From the NCBI RefSeq assembly GCF_000150275.1, contig NW_002060948.1, forward strand, positions 2,048,251 to 2,112,250: 64,000 bases of DNA, read 5' to 3'. Positions within the stretch are counted from its first letter, which is position 1, and every line of letters begins with the position of its first letter. This stretch comes from Trichoplax adhaerens (Eukaryota > Placozoa > Uniplacotomia > Trichoplacea > Trichoplacidae). This document shows positions 13,301 to 26,605 of the stretch, one piece after another. Made by a program: the position numbers and the translations under genes. The notes under the pieces were generated by a model, which ran no database searches, was not told the DNA's origin, and was given only the letters and a program-made list of their open reading frames with translations.

Positions 13301-16300
13301 CAACTGGATGATCCCAATTGTCCCAGATTCTCCCTAGTAAATTTTGTATAATTTTTCCGTCTGAACGGAGTACTTCTTTCCAGTTTAAGTTATCGCCTCG
13401 ACCCATGATACTCCTTACAAAGAAATTACAAAAGCAGCCTCCTCTTAGGCGATGATACTTGGCTAATTCGAGAATTTATAAGTAATTATATAATACTACA
13501 ACATCATAGATTCTTAGTCAAGGAACCTCATCTTAACAGCCCACATCACCATTGTCCGATAACAAAAGACATCCAAAGCTGAAGATTTGATACTGTACAA
13601 GTCGATTTGAAAATCAAGATAGAGTTAATATCGAGATTAACAAACAAAATTTCAGATATTAAGCAAACGGTGGTTATAATTAAGCTAATTAAAAATATTG
13701 TTATTAAATCTTGGGTCGTAGGACTAGCATGAAATTACCAGTAGCTTATTTCAATCAATCTAGCAATAATACCACCCATTATTGATTTTTGATTATATTT
13801 CTAAAAAATAAATACGATAACTTACAATACAGTACTACGATTATAAAGATAACAGTAATAAAAAGAAAATACTACGCCTAAAGTCATAGAGTTAAAAATC
13901 GATAATTAACATGAAATAAATGCTTTACTTCTTCAGCCTTGACTATATCATCAATATTCAACATCGCTAACAACCCATGATAAAGGTAGAGAGATGCAGC
14001 TTCATCATTATGATCCTCTTTAAAAGCAAAAAATAATTACCACTATTACAAATCACGATACGTTATCAGAAGTTTTGATGTGACGTGTTATGTTCGAAAT
14101 ACTACCTTGGGATTGAACCTTGGGCAACTCTTCCGATAGTAAATCAGTATTCTTAAATCGATTTCGGAACAATATGTCTCTTACCTAGAATTGATATTAG
14201 CAAAACATTATTTAAATTGCTAAAGTAAGTTATTATATCAGATATAAGTATAGCTTGATATTTCTATTACAGATATTTATCCTTCTAACCTTCATCACTA
14301 GCGAGTCTTGGTTATAAATAAGCTTTAATACTAAAAAGATTGCCATGCCAGCAGAAGTTCGAGAATCATGTAGGTAGCAATCTGAATTTCAGCAAGTCAT
14401 ATAAGGTTAAAAACTTTAGTGTGTTAATGATGGTATTACTCAGTACAATATAATAGTAAACTCACCACAACAAAAAATCGAGTTTGAATAGGTCAAGAGT
14501 GTTTTATAGAGAGTGAGCCATTCGTGTTGATCGTTGACTAGACTGAAATTTTCATTACTTACAACTTGGCCTAGTTTTAATCCAATCTTATGGAGTACGG
14601 CTATAACAACTTTAATAATGGAGAAGCAATCTTTATCAAAGTAGGGCTCCTGAGTTGACCTTAGTTTTCATATGACAGCGGGATATTTGATAAAAAGAGG
14701 GAATTAATAATAAATTGATCTTACCTATGTATATGTATATGTACATTGTAACAACGTGCTAGTACTATTATGGCAAATTTCATCATCCAATCATAGTTAC
14801 AATATTAATATTTGTGAGTAGGAACAGATAAGATACATAACTTTTAAAGTACATCTATTTATTTACCATGATTCCGTTGGTTTCATGCAACTACCCAAAC
14901 AGGTTGTTAGAAATTCTACAACTACAATAATATCCAAAAATTTTTGCAATTGTAAAAATTAAGCAATCAGCCTTATCAGAATGATAACGCAACCTAATTA
15001 CCCTATTACAGGATTACCTAGCAGAGAGTTTTTTTCTAAACATTTTTGACCTATTTAATCATATTATATCGAAAATTAAAATAATTTAAAGATGTCTACC
15101 AATGGTGAATATGTATAAAAAAGCGGAGCTACTTTCGATAACTAGATCTATATTTTGTTACATTTATGCGTGATATTCTACAGCCATACGACTAGCTATC
15201 CAATTACCTAGCTTGAAATTTTCTAGTAATGACATGATTTTCTCAAGATATCTGCCAATGTCATCCACAGTTACCTAAGTCATAAGAAGATAAATACGCG
15301 TATAAACATACTGTCAACGAAAGACACTATCACTATCAGTGAAGAAATCACTATCTAATAATACCAATTATGAATATGCATGAAAGATGTAGCAAAGCCT
15401 TATTCAATTAATAACTATTTATCATAAGTATATTTGATACCTTACGATGTAGCAATAATGTCTTCCCATTTGCTATATCTTCCTGTAAAATATTTTCCAG
15501 AGAAATAAGCACTGCAGTCTCGAAAAGCGATGGTACCTTTTGAAATGCACTAGATTTTAAAATGAAAAAGCATTACATATACGTTAACTAAAGGAGTTAT
15601 GTACACTACTACTAACTACAAACAGCTGCAAATTGATTTATGTGCACATTCGATTCTGACCTGGTAAAAGAGCGTTGCAATGGTGTACGACAAGGCGTTT
15701 GACTGTGCAACTGTGCTAAAGCTAATAGACAGCTTTGTAATTGCTCCTCTTCCCAGCTTGCATTAGCAGTAAAGCTCTTTAATAAATTGCCAAGCTATTT
15801 AACAAAAGACAATGAATGTGTGTACTTCAAGAAAATATTGCTATAATCACACTTAAAGCAAATTTAAATTACTATTTTATATATAAGAATGCACTTGTAG
15901 TGGGTAGCGAAAGGATAATTCAAACTGATTTCAATTACTATAATAACCTTCCTAACGAGGTTTAATTGCAATAAAGTTTCTTCTGTAGTTGCACATTCCA
16001 AAATAGGTTCAATGAGTGCTAAATGTTGATCAGATTCGATATGGGCTAAATATGTCGAAGGATATCATAAGTAATTGGTTGCAATCATTCATTTTTTATG
16101 TACCGCAATTTAAAGCTCATAGTTATACTATAACATTTTATCTTGACTAAAATAGCAAGTAACAATTGAAGTACTTAATCTATGTTATTCAAATAGAACC
16201 TAATCGATTGTAAAATACTATCATGTATCTCTAAGCTTTAGCTTTAATTTGGATTTCAACACTACCTAAGAGCTCAATATGATGCGTTGCTATATTAAGT

Positions 16301-16523
16301 TGACTAAGTATAGCTCGTTTGCATCTATAGTATTGTATACTACAGTAGGTGAATGTAGTTTTACGCGCAATTTGCAAGCATTAGTGAGATAAAAATTACT
16401 CCGTGTTAACTAATATGATAGCACCAAATAGCATGAATAAAATAAATGTTTTAGTTTAATGGCAGATGCTATTACATTACCTGACAACTGCTGGACAAGT
16501 CGTTGTTGTAAGGTCAATTTCAT
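4345..16523 (-). CDS. THADA: THADA (DUF2428 / Trm732-type HEAT-repeat protein)
   Basis: Large multi-exon gene; all exons are on the minus strand. Family hallmarks: CSTRRSAGLPFFIK (about 9421-9465), then a RSIYRDTHFGDDVHVFVPDG segment (8897-9018) and IRNAATLLFSALMNRIFG (about 8745-8800), which form the core of the DUF2428 domain. N-terminal exons join in frame: 16481-16523 (start MKLTLQQRLVQQLS), 15948-16045, 15661-15794, 15441-15549, 15208-15274 and 14867-14915. The next clear exon, 14466-14649, did not join in frame to 14867-14915, so an exon or junction there is unresolved. Other good exons lie near 14105-14185, 13930-14030 (LYLYHGLLAML), 13265-13420, 12545-12800, 10134-11258, 6419-6784, 5930-6000 and 5510-5640; the last exon is 4345-5099. 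In yeast the homologue partners Trm7 for tRNA anticodon-loop 2'-O-methylation. In animals THADA has also been linked to SERCA and energy storage. Confidence 0.94.
5826..5896. repeat. TA-rich tandem palindrome in a THADA intron
   Basis: Two copies of a block built from TATATATACTGTATACAGTATATATATGTATACA. It is self-complementary, so it could extrude a hairpin. It lies between coding exons of THADA. Confidence 0.8.
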
Positions 16524-16559
16524 TGCTTAATAATATTGTATTAGTCATTAACCAAGATT

Positions 16560-17340
16560 ATGGACCATAGAGCTGGTGAAATTATTTCTCTACTTTATCC
16601 AAGAAAAGCTTGAGGATGGCTCTTCTTGTAGCGTAAGATCAGTGCAATAAACTTTATATTGGTTTGCTTCGGTTATGATCTTGTAGAGAAAATCAAGCAT
16701 GAGCATGAGTAGAAATAGATGCTATGAGAGGAAGAGCTTACAGATGTCGATCTTGCAGAGTTTTATTATTCATTTGGAGTGTAATTAGACTAATGAATTC
16801 AATAGAAGTAGGTCGTGATAGACAGCAGAAAAACTCACCTATCCTCGTACTGTACAGTATACAATACTCTACCAGTCAAGTTTAGGTACTAGTTTACTAT
16901 ACCATAGAAATGGAAATACTCGTATATCAATACGATAGGACTTTTAGCAAGAATTAGCCCTGGCTGGTAAAGGAAGAATTTACTAATGGCTACGCTTGCA
17001 GAACTTAGGTCTTCATATAAAGGTGTAGTTATCGAACGAATTTGGTAGAAATAGGTACTGATTGAAACACCCTGCCAGTAGAGTTTAGTTACGAGTTTAC
17101 TATACCATAAAAATGTCAATTCTCGTCAAGTACGAGTTGTAGCAGAAATAAGCACTGGTTGGTTGAGAAAGACTTTACTAATGGTTGCCCTTGCAGAGCT
17201 TAAGTATTTCAATAGAAGCGTAATAAATTGATGAATTTTAAGCCAGAAGTTCATATTCATGATATTCCCTATCACTAGTTATAGCCAGTAAGCGAATGAA
17301 ATGGATATTCTGCGTAACGAAGAACTTGCATAGAGTAAAA
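16560..17340. repeat. Diverged tandem repeat upstream of THADA
   Basis: At least two, probably three, diverged copies of a unit of roughly 220 bp. Copies near 16870-17085 and 17090-17300 share GTTTA-(G)TTAC-GAGTTTACTATACCATA, then TTTACTAATGG and CTTGCAGA-CTTA. A weaker copy starts near 16600. It sits in the 5' flank of THADA. A 76-codon open frame on the minus strand here is repeat-derived. Confidence 0.65.
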
Positions 17341-17738
17341 TCGATAGAATGAATGGCTCAAGATTTTAAATTTTGCACCTTAGCGAAAGCCTTCCAGCGA
17401 ATGAAATATTGTTAAGTAAAGAAAATTTGTCGAATCTATACTTAATTTTCATTACCTTTTAGTCTGTGCGATGAAGCTGCCGATTTAACCCTGATGTAAG
17501 AGCCAACAGACGGAACAGAGCAAAATTATACGAGTAGTTTCTTTACCAAGCTCGACTATGCTGACTGTTGTAGTTTTGCCAATACCTCGATCAGCTTCTA
17601 TTTTTTACCTTGATTTTTTACTCTAGGTTTGCAAAGTCTAATAGTCAACAATAAAGGTTTACCTACATCAATTACTATCATGGAAGCTTCTCTGTAAACG
17701 ATTTAATCCATTTAAAGACAGAATTCTATTTCTCCATT

Positions 17739-17927
17739 TTATTGCTGACGAACAGCGCGTTGAATTTTCTTTGAGCTTAACTGCAATGGCCGGAATGAAT
17801 GACTTGACTGCCGTCGGGTGACACTCTTGAAGGGTTGAAGAATGTAGGCAGAGTGAAGCGCTTGTGTGGTTTGACGCGGCTGTAGTAGTCTAGACGATGA
17901 TTGGAGGATTGAGAGGCGACAGATCAT
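17739..17927 (-). CDS. Doubtful small ORF with mitochondrial-presequence look
   Basis: An ATG-started frame of 62 codons in the THADA/UTP25 divergent spacer. The product is rich in Arg, Ser, Gln and Leu and almost free of acidic residues (MICRLSILQSSSRLLQPRQT at the start), a composition like a mitochondrial targeting peptide. The local DNA is more GC-rich than its surroundings. I recognise no family. No donor site clearly links it to more exons, though a second open stretch lies at about 17484-17600 on the same strand. It may be a first exon, a lineage-specific microprotein or chance. Confidence 0.25.
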   Translation of the reverse strand: MICRLSILQSSSRLLQPRQTTQALHSAYILQPFKSVTRRQSSHSFRPLQLSSKKIQRAVRQQ

Positions 17928-18269
17928 TTTGCACACACCGTTCCATCATTTTATACTGTATAGTACATAGAAAGAGGATACTGTGCAAAACGTCTTGTCA
18001 TTGTTAGCAAATGGGTCAAGACACTACCAGAACTGCCCCGTGGTAGCGTCATAAATAGAAATCGACCATCGGAATACATTCAAACTGTTTCATCTATTCA
18101 GTCATACTAAAGGCTGTACTCGCCACTCTACTTGGCGACAGTATACTATTGGACCATGCAGCACATCATCAGGTCCAGCTGACTGTGCTGCAGCCTGCAG
18201 ATTGCGTCCATCCATTGCAGAAGAGATTTTACACTTGATGCTCGATTGGCTGGATTCATTTATCCACAG
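17928..18269. promoter_or_regulatory. Divergent 5' region before UTP25
   Basis: This 342 bp segment lies directly upstream of the UTP25 start and is relatively GC-rich for this window, consistent with promoter and 5' UTR. No specific element is recognised beyond a TACTGTATAGTAC palindrome-like word near 17955. Confidence 0.35.
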
Positions 18270-21200
18270 ATGGGTCGAAATTGGAAGAAAAAACGATCTA
18301 CAAGAGTAGGCGATATTCGTAAGCAATTATCAAAGAGTGAAAAAAAGCATCTGTATGAATTTGGAGAATTGCATCCAGCGGTAGAGGAGTACGTCAATAT
18401 TATGCGTCAAGTTTTGCTTATATCTAGCTTACCGTCCATGGAGATCGAATAGCTAGAAATGCATGATTACAATGATCTTACTCAGCACTTTATTGATTAC
18501 CTAGTCTACTGTTGATCCGTGTAATAATGCTAGCAATAATATCAATCATAATGCTTAAAAGTGTTGCAATAGGATCAAGATTTTTCGATCGTTTCTATAT
18601 TAACATTGATCAAACTTGTAAAATATATATCAACGATACTGATGAGGTGCGACATCGGCTGCACGATCTATGTATGTACCTGAATATGAATGCAAACATC
18701 AAGCGCCCGCAATACAGTATATTGGTTGATTAATTAACTTGGCATTGGGCTGAAATGGATCATATCGTAAACCGATAGACCTAAATGAATAACATCTACA
18801 TAATCTACTTGATTGAATTTTTATTAAACTACTTACTCACGATGAATTGATTATTATTGCTTGAGTAGACAATAATAGTTACCATAATAGTTATGATTAA
18901 TTATATTATTTTATCTAAAATAGTTCCATGTTCATGTCAATTTCAGTCAATATCTTGTTATAGGAATAGCTCATCAATAACTTTAAACTTTGATCGTCAC
19001 AAACTCTTGGCAATTATAAGTTTCCTATAACTTGCCCTATTTCTCCATAGCTTCTACAAAGATAAATTTATTAATCGCTAACTTGCGTAGCGGATTGATT
19101 GGATCATACACTTATTTCGATATTCTTAATGTGGATAGAAAATTAAAAGGCAAGACCAATAAGCTGCCTGATAAAGCGAGAATCTCCTCCTTGAAAAAAT
19201 CGACTAATCAACATGGAACATCTATTGATGAGCTTACATCAACGGTAGGTACTTCTATAATTGTTTACTAGCTGTCAATTATTATTCTATAATGAATCTA
19301 TGCGGAAAATAAACATTGAGGTTATTGAATAACTAATTTCCTACACAAATAGGTGAAGCGACCATCAGTACAGAAACTAACTTATGCACAAGATCTGGTA
19401 ATGATACAAGTGGCACTATTATCTGACCTTTGCATCAATCTAAGAATTCTTGGATTGTATTTAGGTTTCCAATACAAGTTCAGACTCTGAAGATAATGAC
19501 AAATATCGAAAGCTGATTTCTTCATTGGATTCACGCCATGATTTGAAAAGAAAACGACATTCTAATAAAAGTAAAATAACGATCTCATTTTTAATTTACT
19601 GAGTATTCGTATTGTTGATACAACTACCATACATCGATAATTTTTATAATAGTCCGTAAACCTACTAAGAAAAAGAATAAAGAAGATATCCAGCAGCAGG
19701 TTAAGTTGCGACGTTGATAATACTGACCTCATCTGCTGTATCTGTAAGTATAACCTATTAACTGTCGAGAGGCCTCCGTACTTGATAACTTTATAGGAAT
19801 ATGCGAATAAAGAAATGAACGAAGAAACTATAGAACAACAAGCCGAAAGTGTACTATTTTGTCTTTATTAATAAGCTATTAATTACATATATATATATAA
19901 ATTTATTTTCCTCTTTTTATTCAGTTTTATGGCGATGATGATGCTGCAGATAAGCATACAGCAACTACGATGAGCCCAACCTATAGTGATACTTCCGCCG
20001 AAAATAATAATGATAGTGATGATTTGAATGAAGAAGAAGCTGAGTTATCTGAAGATGATGAGCCTGGTGACTCAGTTGTAAATATAAACGAAAGCGATAC
20101 AGATGAAGACTCAACCCCTACATTAACCGAAGGTTAAATAATCTTGATATTTTACTATTTCATACCAACAGCTTCATTAAATCTTTAATGCCCGTATATC
20201 ATCAATTCAGAAATGCTGCAGTACTGGAAAAAAGTAGATAAATATCCACTCTTACTATTACTGAGTTAGCTCAACGTAGCATTCCATTAATTCACTGAAT
20301 AGATCCTTTTAAGGTGCATTTTGATCAGCAATTAACAAGCGATGACATTGACAGACTAAAAAATGGTAGCCAAAATAATTTGCAGCAATCTTTTAAGGTA
20401 GAATTTTATTATTGGATGCATTAGTAGTCAATAAATAAATGAATTGTGCCTGAAAACATTAATTTTAAATACGTGTAGGATGAATGGCTTGATGATGTTA
20501 CATATTATCCAACTCCTGTTTCAATATCAACAATTTCCCTACCTACCAGTGGCGTTTCAGACAGTCTACAGCAATTGCACGTAAGTGTGATAGTAAATGA
20601 TAATTTTTACTATTGGAAAAGTCTAATGATTTTGTAAATAGGTTAAGCAAAGGCTAATTAACCAGTGGAATACCGTAAACAAGAAATGTGTATCACCCAG
20701 CCGTAAGTACAATATAAAATAAGCTATTATCTTAATACAAAAAGGAATAGTAAAATTTAGCTATACTGTTTGCCTTAGGTGTATTTTCTCCTCTTCAAGA
20801 GAGATTATTCAATTTGTTATCTACGTATCGGGTAACTATAAATATAGAAGTCTTAGATCATGAAAATTTAGTTTCCAAAACCAGTAGATATAAAAGCAAC
20901 GACGTAATAAATTGTATTAATTAATTATATGCAGGATGTGCTGTATACAAAAAGAGCATTTAATAATGCTGATCAAATCAGAAATATATATTGTTTACAT
21001 GCTTTAAATCATGTATTGAAGTAAGTGGATTAGTCAACTGATTGTAGCATTCTTTTAAGCTATTATAATTCGTTTCTTATCAAATAATTACATTATAGGA
21101 TACGTCATTCAGTACTTAAAAATAATTCTAAAATTATTCAAGCTCAAAAGGAGAACAGAGAAGTAGCGTAAGTTTTTAACATTAGTATTAGATTAAATCT

Positions 21201-23630
21201 GTTATTAGTAGCAATGAAAAGTTCACCAATTTTCATACCTCAAATATTTTTCGCTTTTTATTTGTGTGAAGAGAACTTCGCGATCAGGGTTTTACTCGTC
21301 CTAAGGTGCTCATAGTAGTACCGTTCCGTGAATCTGCAAGGAAAGTTGTGGAAACTTGCAACCATCTGTTACTAGCTCCTGACGAAGTGAGCAACAGCTA
21401 ACTTTTTTATTAGATAAACAAATTCAGTAGTGTTTAAGTATATATTGTTATTGAATTAATAGGGTCAAATCAATTATAAAAAGCGATTTCAAAGCGAGTA
21501 CGCAGGAGATGAAGAAAAGCGGAATGTTGTCAGACCAGGTCTCTTACCTACAAAGCTAAAACTATAATGCTTAATGTGCAACGAAGCAATAACTTTATCG
21601 TGCTTCGCCGCTTAACAAAATTTCCAATATTACTTATTCAGATGATTATTGGCAGCTTTTTGCGGGTAATACGGATGATCATTTTCGAATTGGCATCAAC
21701 ATCACTCGCAAAGTCATTAAACTTTATGCACCGTTTTATAATTCTGATATCATTGTTGCCTCACCCCTTGGTCTTCGGACAATCATTGGCGCTGACGGGT
21801 AATAATGCTGTTTTAGTCTTGATATACCTTAAATTTTAGTTCTAACATATACGTAGTCCAGTGACCTTAAAAATTGCTATCTGTTTATGAATAGGGATAA
21901 GAACCGTGACTATGATTTCTTGTCATCTATTGATATTGTTATTGTTGATCAAGTGGATGTATTGCTAATGCAAAACTGGGATCACGTCTCGGTAAACTAC
22001 AGTAATACAAACATATCCATAATACTTGTGTTGTATTCTTGAAATTTTACTTATTGTTAAATGACAAAATTCTATAATCTATGTAATCTTCTTTTCGAAT
22101 ATGAAGCATCTATTCAAGCACTTAAATCTACAACCAGCTGAATCTCACGATACGGATTTCAGTAGAGTAAGAATGTGGACCCTAGATGGGTGGTAATGCA
22201 AAAATAATGATAATGACATTTCTTATTTAGCGGAACTACAGACATTTCGTTATTTAAATATTTGCTCGATTAAAATGATTATTCTCCCTAGGTCAGCTTA
22301 TTATAGGCAAAACCTCTTTTTCTCCTCATTTAATACCGTAGAAATTCAAGCGGCTTTCAATCGAACCTTTTTAAATATCTAATAATGCAATGCTATTTAT
22401 CATAATTCTCCATTACATACTTTGTTTGGACATAACATTTTTATCTTTATTTGAATATTTATGCGTATTTAAAAGATATACTTTACTAATTATGATTATG
22501 ATTGCTGATTTAAGTTATCTCTACTTCGAAAGTGTATACAAAAGCCTTGAGTTTACTATTCCTTGACTATCTTACATTATAACGGTAAAGTAAAATGCAG
22601 TGTTGTTGATAGCGTCGATGGTAGCATATGCCAAGTAGGTCTTCGAGTTCCTCAGGTAAGATTATTGAACTATTTAATAATTATAATTAGACCATGTCTA
22701 AATATAACTAGAGAAGTTTATCTTTAATTGAAAAAGAGCTACGTTCAATTTTTAGATATTCCACAAAATCGATTGCGCAACTGTTAATGACGTTTCAAAT
22801 AGAAAGTTTGAATTTTTTAAAGCTGAGGTTAAACATAATATTTACTACTATAAGTACAAATCCAGGCACATTAAATATGGGTAATCGTACAGTAGTAATA
22901 TTACCTCATACGGTGTACTAATATTTTTATTTTCTACATTTTTTTCAACAAGATTCTGCCACAATATCGCACAGATCAATGTAGGACATTAATCTTTGTT
23001 CCTTCCTATTTCGATTTTGTTCGAATAAGAAATTGTCTAAAGAAAGAAGAGATCAAGTTTGATTGCATTTCTGAGTAAGAATTGTTAAGTAGCAAAAACA
23101 GAAAGTTCAATGCAATCTGAGAATAAAAATAAACAAGTTGATACGACTGATAATATATTTTAGGTCTACCAATTCTTCGCGAATCTCACGTATTAGGGCA
23201 TATTTTACCGACAATAAGATTAGTATCTTGTTATATACTGAAAGATTTCATTTCTTCAGAAGGTAATATTGTAAGGTCAACTGATATTTGTATTTGCCAT
23301 CTCTTCATATCTGCATAAATATGCTGATTAATAAACATTAAAATGTAAATCACTAAAACTAATGTAATGTTTATTTGCAATAGGTATAAAATCCGAGGAA
23401 TCAGACATGTCATCTTTTATGGATTACCAATGTATGCAGTCTTTTATCCAGAAATAATAAACATGATTGAAACTGATAGTAGTCAATTAAAATCAGCCAG
23501 TATTCCAGGAACTACATGTACAGTTTTATATACAAAGTACGATATATATCAATTGAATCGGATTGTTGGTACGGAAAGATGTCGGCAACTACTGACATCA
23601 AGTAAAAAAACGCATTTATTTACAAATTGA
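18270..23630 (+). CDS. UTP25: UTP25 (digestive organ expansion factor, DEF), SSU processome factor
   Basis: Multi-exon gene. The start is the ATG at 18270: [12 protein letters not shown] then [12 protein letters not shown] matches the family N terminus. An acidic, low-complexity region follows (about 19925-20135, Asp/Glu/Ser-rich). Core segments in order: [16 protein letters not shown] (about 20970), [20 protein letters not shown] (about 21290), [19 protein letters not shown] (about 21475), [20 protein letters not shown] and [10 protein letters not shown] (21640-21800), [15 protein letters not shown] (about 21950), [13 protein letters not shown] (about 22160) and YYRQNLFF (about 22300). The last exon encodes [14 protein letters not shown]...[10 protein letters not shown] up to the stop. 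The protein is a helicase-like fold without a normal DEAD-box or P-loop and acts in nucleolar 18S rRNA maturation. I did not fix every intron boundary; the second exon (between 18388 and about 19244) is least certain. Confidence 0.95.
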
Positions 23631-24926
23631 TATTAGTAATATTGGTAGAAACATAATCAAAAATTGTCATAACTGACATTTTAATAGCACAAAATTGACA
23701 AATCAGCTATTGCTATTACTGGTTGTTTTTATATACTCGTATGTATATTGCTTCCAAATAAATATCCTCTATGAACTTTACATTGTGGTCAATATCTGCT
23801 AAACAAGGCACTGGGATGGGTAAAAACTGCTATAATGAAAGATTGTAATACGCTATAATATACGAATTGCCGTGTTAGGGGTCCTATTCAGATAAGCTAC
23901 CCGTATAACAATTATAACCGTTGAGAATATTTACCGGAGTATTATTTACTGTTTACTACTGGCTATATTATTGATAACAGATTATGACATAAATTATGCC
24001 GACCGCTGAGGGAAATTTTCCTTCATTTAATTATAGGTGTGCAAAGGTTTTATTGTTTCAAATAACTATACAATTGTATTATGTACTCCCGTGGTATGCT
24101 TTTTATTGGAAAAGCTAGTAAGCTCTTGAGATTCTGGATGCCGCATACAGTACAAATGCAATAATCTTGTCTGTAATCTTAATCTTAACTAATGGCAGTA
24201 TCTGTTAGGACGGCTTACATTAAGATAATTATAAACATATTTATTGCGTTTTGTGGCAGAATTAAACTTTCTGTAGTAATCATACAATTAAGACATAATA
24301 ACCTGGACCTCCAGCTGATTCTTAATGTCGTAAAAAGTAATGATTTATTTCAAGCAAAGTTCAGCTGTCAAAGTATAAAATGACATGCTTATGATATTAG
24401 GGTGGATATTCTTGTAGCAAAATTACAGACATCGTTCGTATTATTTATTGACTGTGAGATGGGAGATATAAACATATATGTATAAATATACGCATTTAGA
24501 GGTTAGTATACTCCAGTTTAACGTATAAAGGAACAGATAATTTTAAATACAGTGCTATCACTAAACAAATGTACACAATACAATCCTAGCCAACATCAAT
24601 CAAAACACTCCTACAGGCACTGCATAAGTTACCAGAATTATTGCATGTTTAGGAATATGTAATGATCAAATTTAGTGGCATAATCAGATGATAATCAAAT
24701 TAGTAATACATGTATAACTAATTCTAGTTCATCTGTAGGTTACGATACAAGATTTCGCTTCATTTCCACAAAAAATAGTTTTGTTATAATGAGAGTATAT
24801 TCTACTATTTTACATTGATCAATGTGTAAGTCGCCTATTTTTTTTACAACTTTTGTATTGCAAATTGAGGACAGAAGCACTGTAACTTTGGTAATCATAC
24901 GGCGATAAAAGGTCTAACTATTTTAT
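23631..24926. other. Convergent spacer between UTP25 and the MED9-like gene
   Basis: About 1.3 kb with no supported exon. Short open frames here have poor coding character. Confidence 0.6.
23757..23762 (+). terminator. Candidate UTP25 poly(A) signal
   Basis: AATAAA, 127 bp after the UTP25 stop codon. Confidence 0.5.
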
Positions 24927-25798
24927 TTAAAGTTCGGTAGTAAAGGAGCGAAAAACTTCTAATGCTTCCTTTAGTACTTTCCTATATGTAAGCAAAGAGA
25001 AAATATGGGTATTAGCGATTTAATTTCCGGGACTTTCAGTTCGGCATAACAAAGTATATCCATATTCTTTATATACTGTGCAGTCATAACGCAACATTAA
25101 GTAATTATTGGCTAATGTCGCTACAAACGGTATCATAAAAGTAATATACTTGATACGGCAATATTGAGGACTACAGTAAATTAATCTTAACATGTAGTCA
25201 ATCTGATTAGGCTGCTCACTACTCCATTGGATAAATGGCCATGCGTGGATGACAGTAATTCAGTCATGACAATTGAAATTTTTCCAGATGTAAACTAATA
25301 TTCTATACCTTCTTTCCTTCATCATATGATTACTGCTGTCCAATTCAGCATTTAAATCATCTATTTTCCTATCAATGGCTGCAACTGACTTTAACTTTTG
25401 CCTAAATTCTTCAAATTTGCCAAATAAATCGGTGACCTACGTTGGAGAGGATAGGTAAGGATGGTTGACATTATTGAAATCGCTGTTGCGTCGTAGTTAT
25501 CGTCACGAACAAGCAAACTTGATTTTAATTACATTGATTTGGCACGAAACTATTATCATTCTATTCTGCATTATCCTATCTACCATAAGTCTGCTACTGT
25601 ATCATAAAATGCTATACTGTACATTATATATTGTATTAATATTTTAAAAAAGTTGTTTGTGTTTCAAAAGGAGACCTTTTTCTTGATCTCGTCAGTATCT
25701 TCACCATTTTCAATGGCTTTATAAATGCTGCAGATATCTTTAAAATATTGGAATTTATCTTCCGATAGCATTTCCACTTTGTTTATACTGGCCATCAT
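24927..25798 (-). CDS. MED9: MED9-like small coiled-coil protein (Mediator subunit 9 candidate)
   Basis: Three short exons, 25676-25798, 25309-25436 and 24927-24981, all with GT-AG borders, join in frame to 101 codons plus stop. The product is highly charged and helical: an N-terminal part around DKFQYFKDICSIYKAIENGE, a heptad-like stretch around VTDLFGKFEEFRQKLKSV, then DLNAELDSSNHMMKERRKVL and a C-terminal LEVFRSF. Length, two-helix layout and the R-K...L...Y/F-K/R-S ending fit Mediator subunit 9 of the middle module, which bridges transcription factors and RNA polymerase II. The match is by pattern only; another small coiled-coil protein is possible. It is divergent from GTPBP2. No open frame longer than 45 codons covers it, so ORF-length filters would miss it. 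Confidence 0.55.
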
Positions 25799-25964
25799 TT
25801 TGAACTTGGAAGTAGTTAATAATTATTTATTTCTATGCATGTTATGGAGGCCAAAAAGAGGAGAATGGAGAGAGCTTGAGAATGTTTTTAGTTGAGGGAA
25901 TTTGCAATCGGTTGCCGGTCTACATACAGTAAGGCTAGTAAAAAGGCTTGCAGAGCTGTACTAT

Positions 25965-26170
25965 ACGTTCAGTACTGTACCGTTACACAGTACAGTATTG
26001 AACTATTTGGCCAACTACAGTACTTTATATTGTAGACTACAATCACTGCACTGTACTAGGTCCCGGTCCGGTCTAGTCCCGTTAACTGTACTGTACTTTA
26101 CAGTGTACAGTGTACAGTATACTGAATACTTTACCGTAGAGTGCAGTGTAAAGTACTGTACTAACCGGAT
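25965..26170. repeat. TGTACA-type palindrome cluster
   Basis: Overlapping copies of CAGTACTGTAC, TACAGTGTACAGTGTACAGT and AAAGTACTGTACT words over about 200 bp, partly self-complementary over longer arms. Frames open on both strands here are artefacts of the repeat. Confidence 0.85.
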
Positions 26171-26605
26171 CGGTTTTCTTGAAGGTTTAATCATAACTGT
26201 GGAACACTGATGCATGGACTTTTTAGTTCTATATACATTATATATATCCACGTACAGATGGAGAAGTCTCTGACTGTTGCATCATTCTATTGCGAAATTG
26301 AAGAGTTGAATGTGCCATCTCTAAAGCAATATTGATGCTAATTGAGCAAATAAGAAGAAGAAGCGATATAGTATCGCTGAGCCAGCACTACTGTACTAGT
26401 TTGAAAAGTGTAGTTTGTGGTCAAAACAGAGATGACCGACAGTACGCTGTGAAGTTGAAACAAAAATAACTTAGCAGCAATGCAATGCTGTACTTGAGGG
26501 CTTACGGCAGCCTTTCGAAATACGGAATGGTATAATATTGCAATTTTAATGGCCATTACTGGAATATTTTTTGGCGAAAGTGACTATGTCAATACAGTAT
26601 ATACT

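Noticed and set aside
16889-17119. 76-codon minus-strand frame
   Set aside because: Lies in diverged tandem repeats and spans a copy boundary; no conservation of frame between copies.
21567-21839. 90-codon plus-strand frame
   Set aside because: Shifted frame over the UTP25 exon that encodes [13 protein letters not shown] and [10 protein letters not shown]; not a separate gene.
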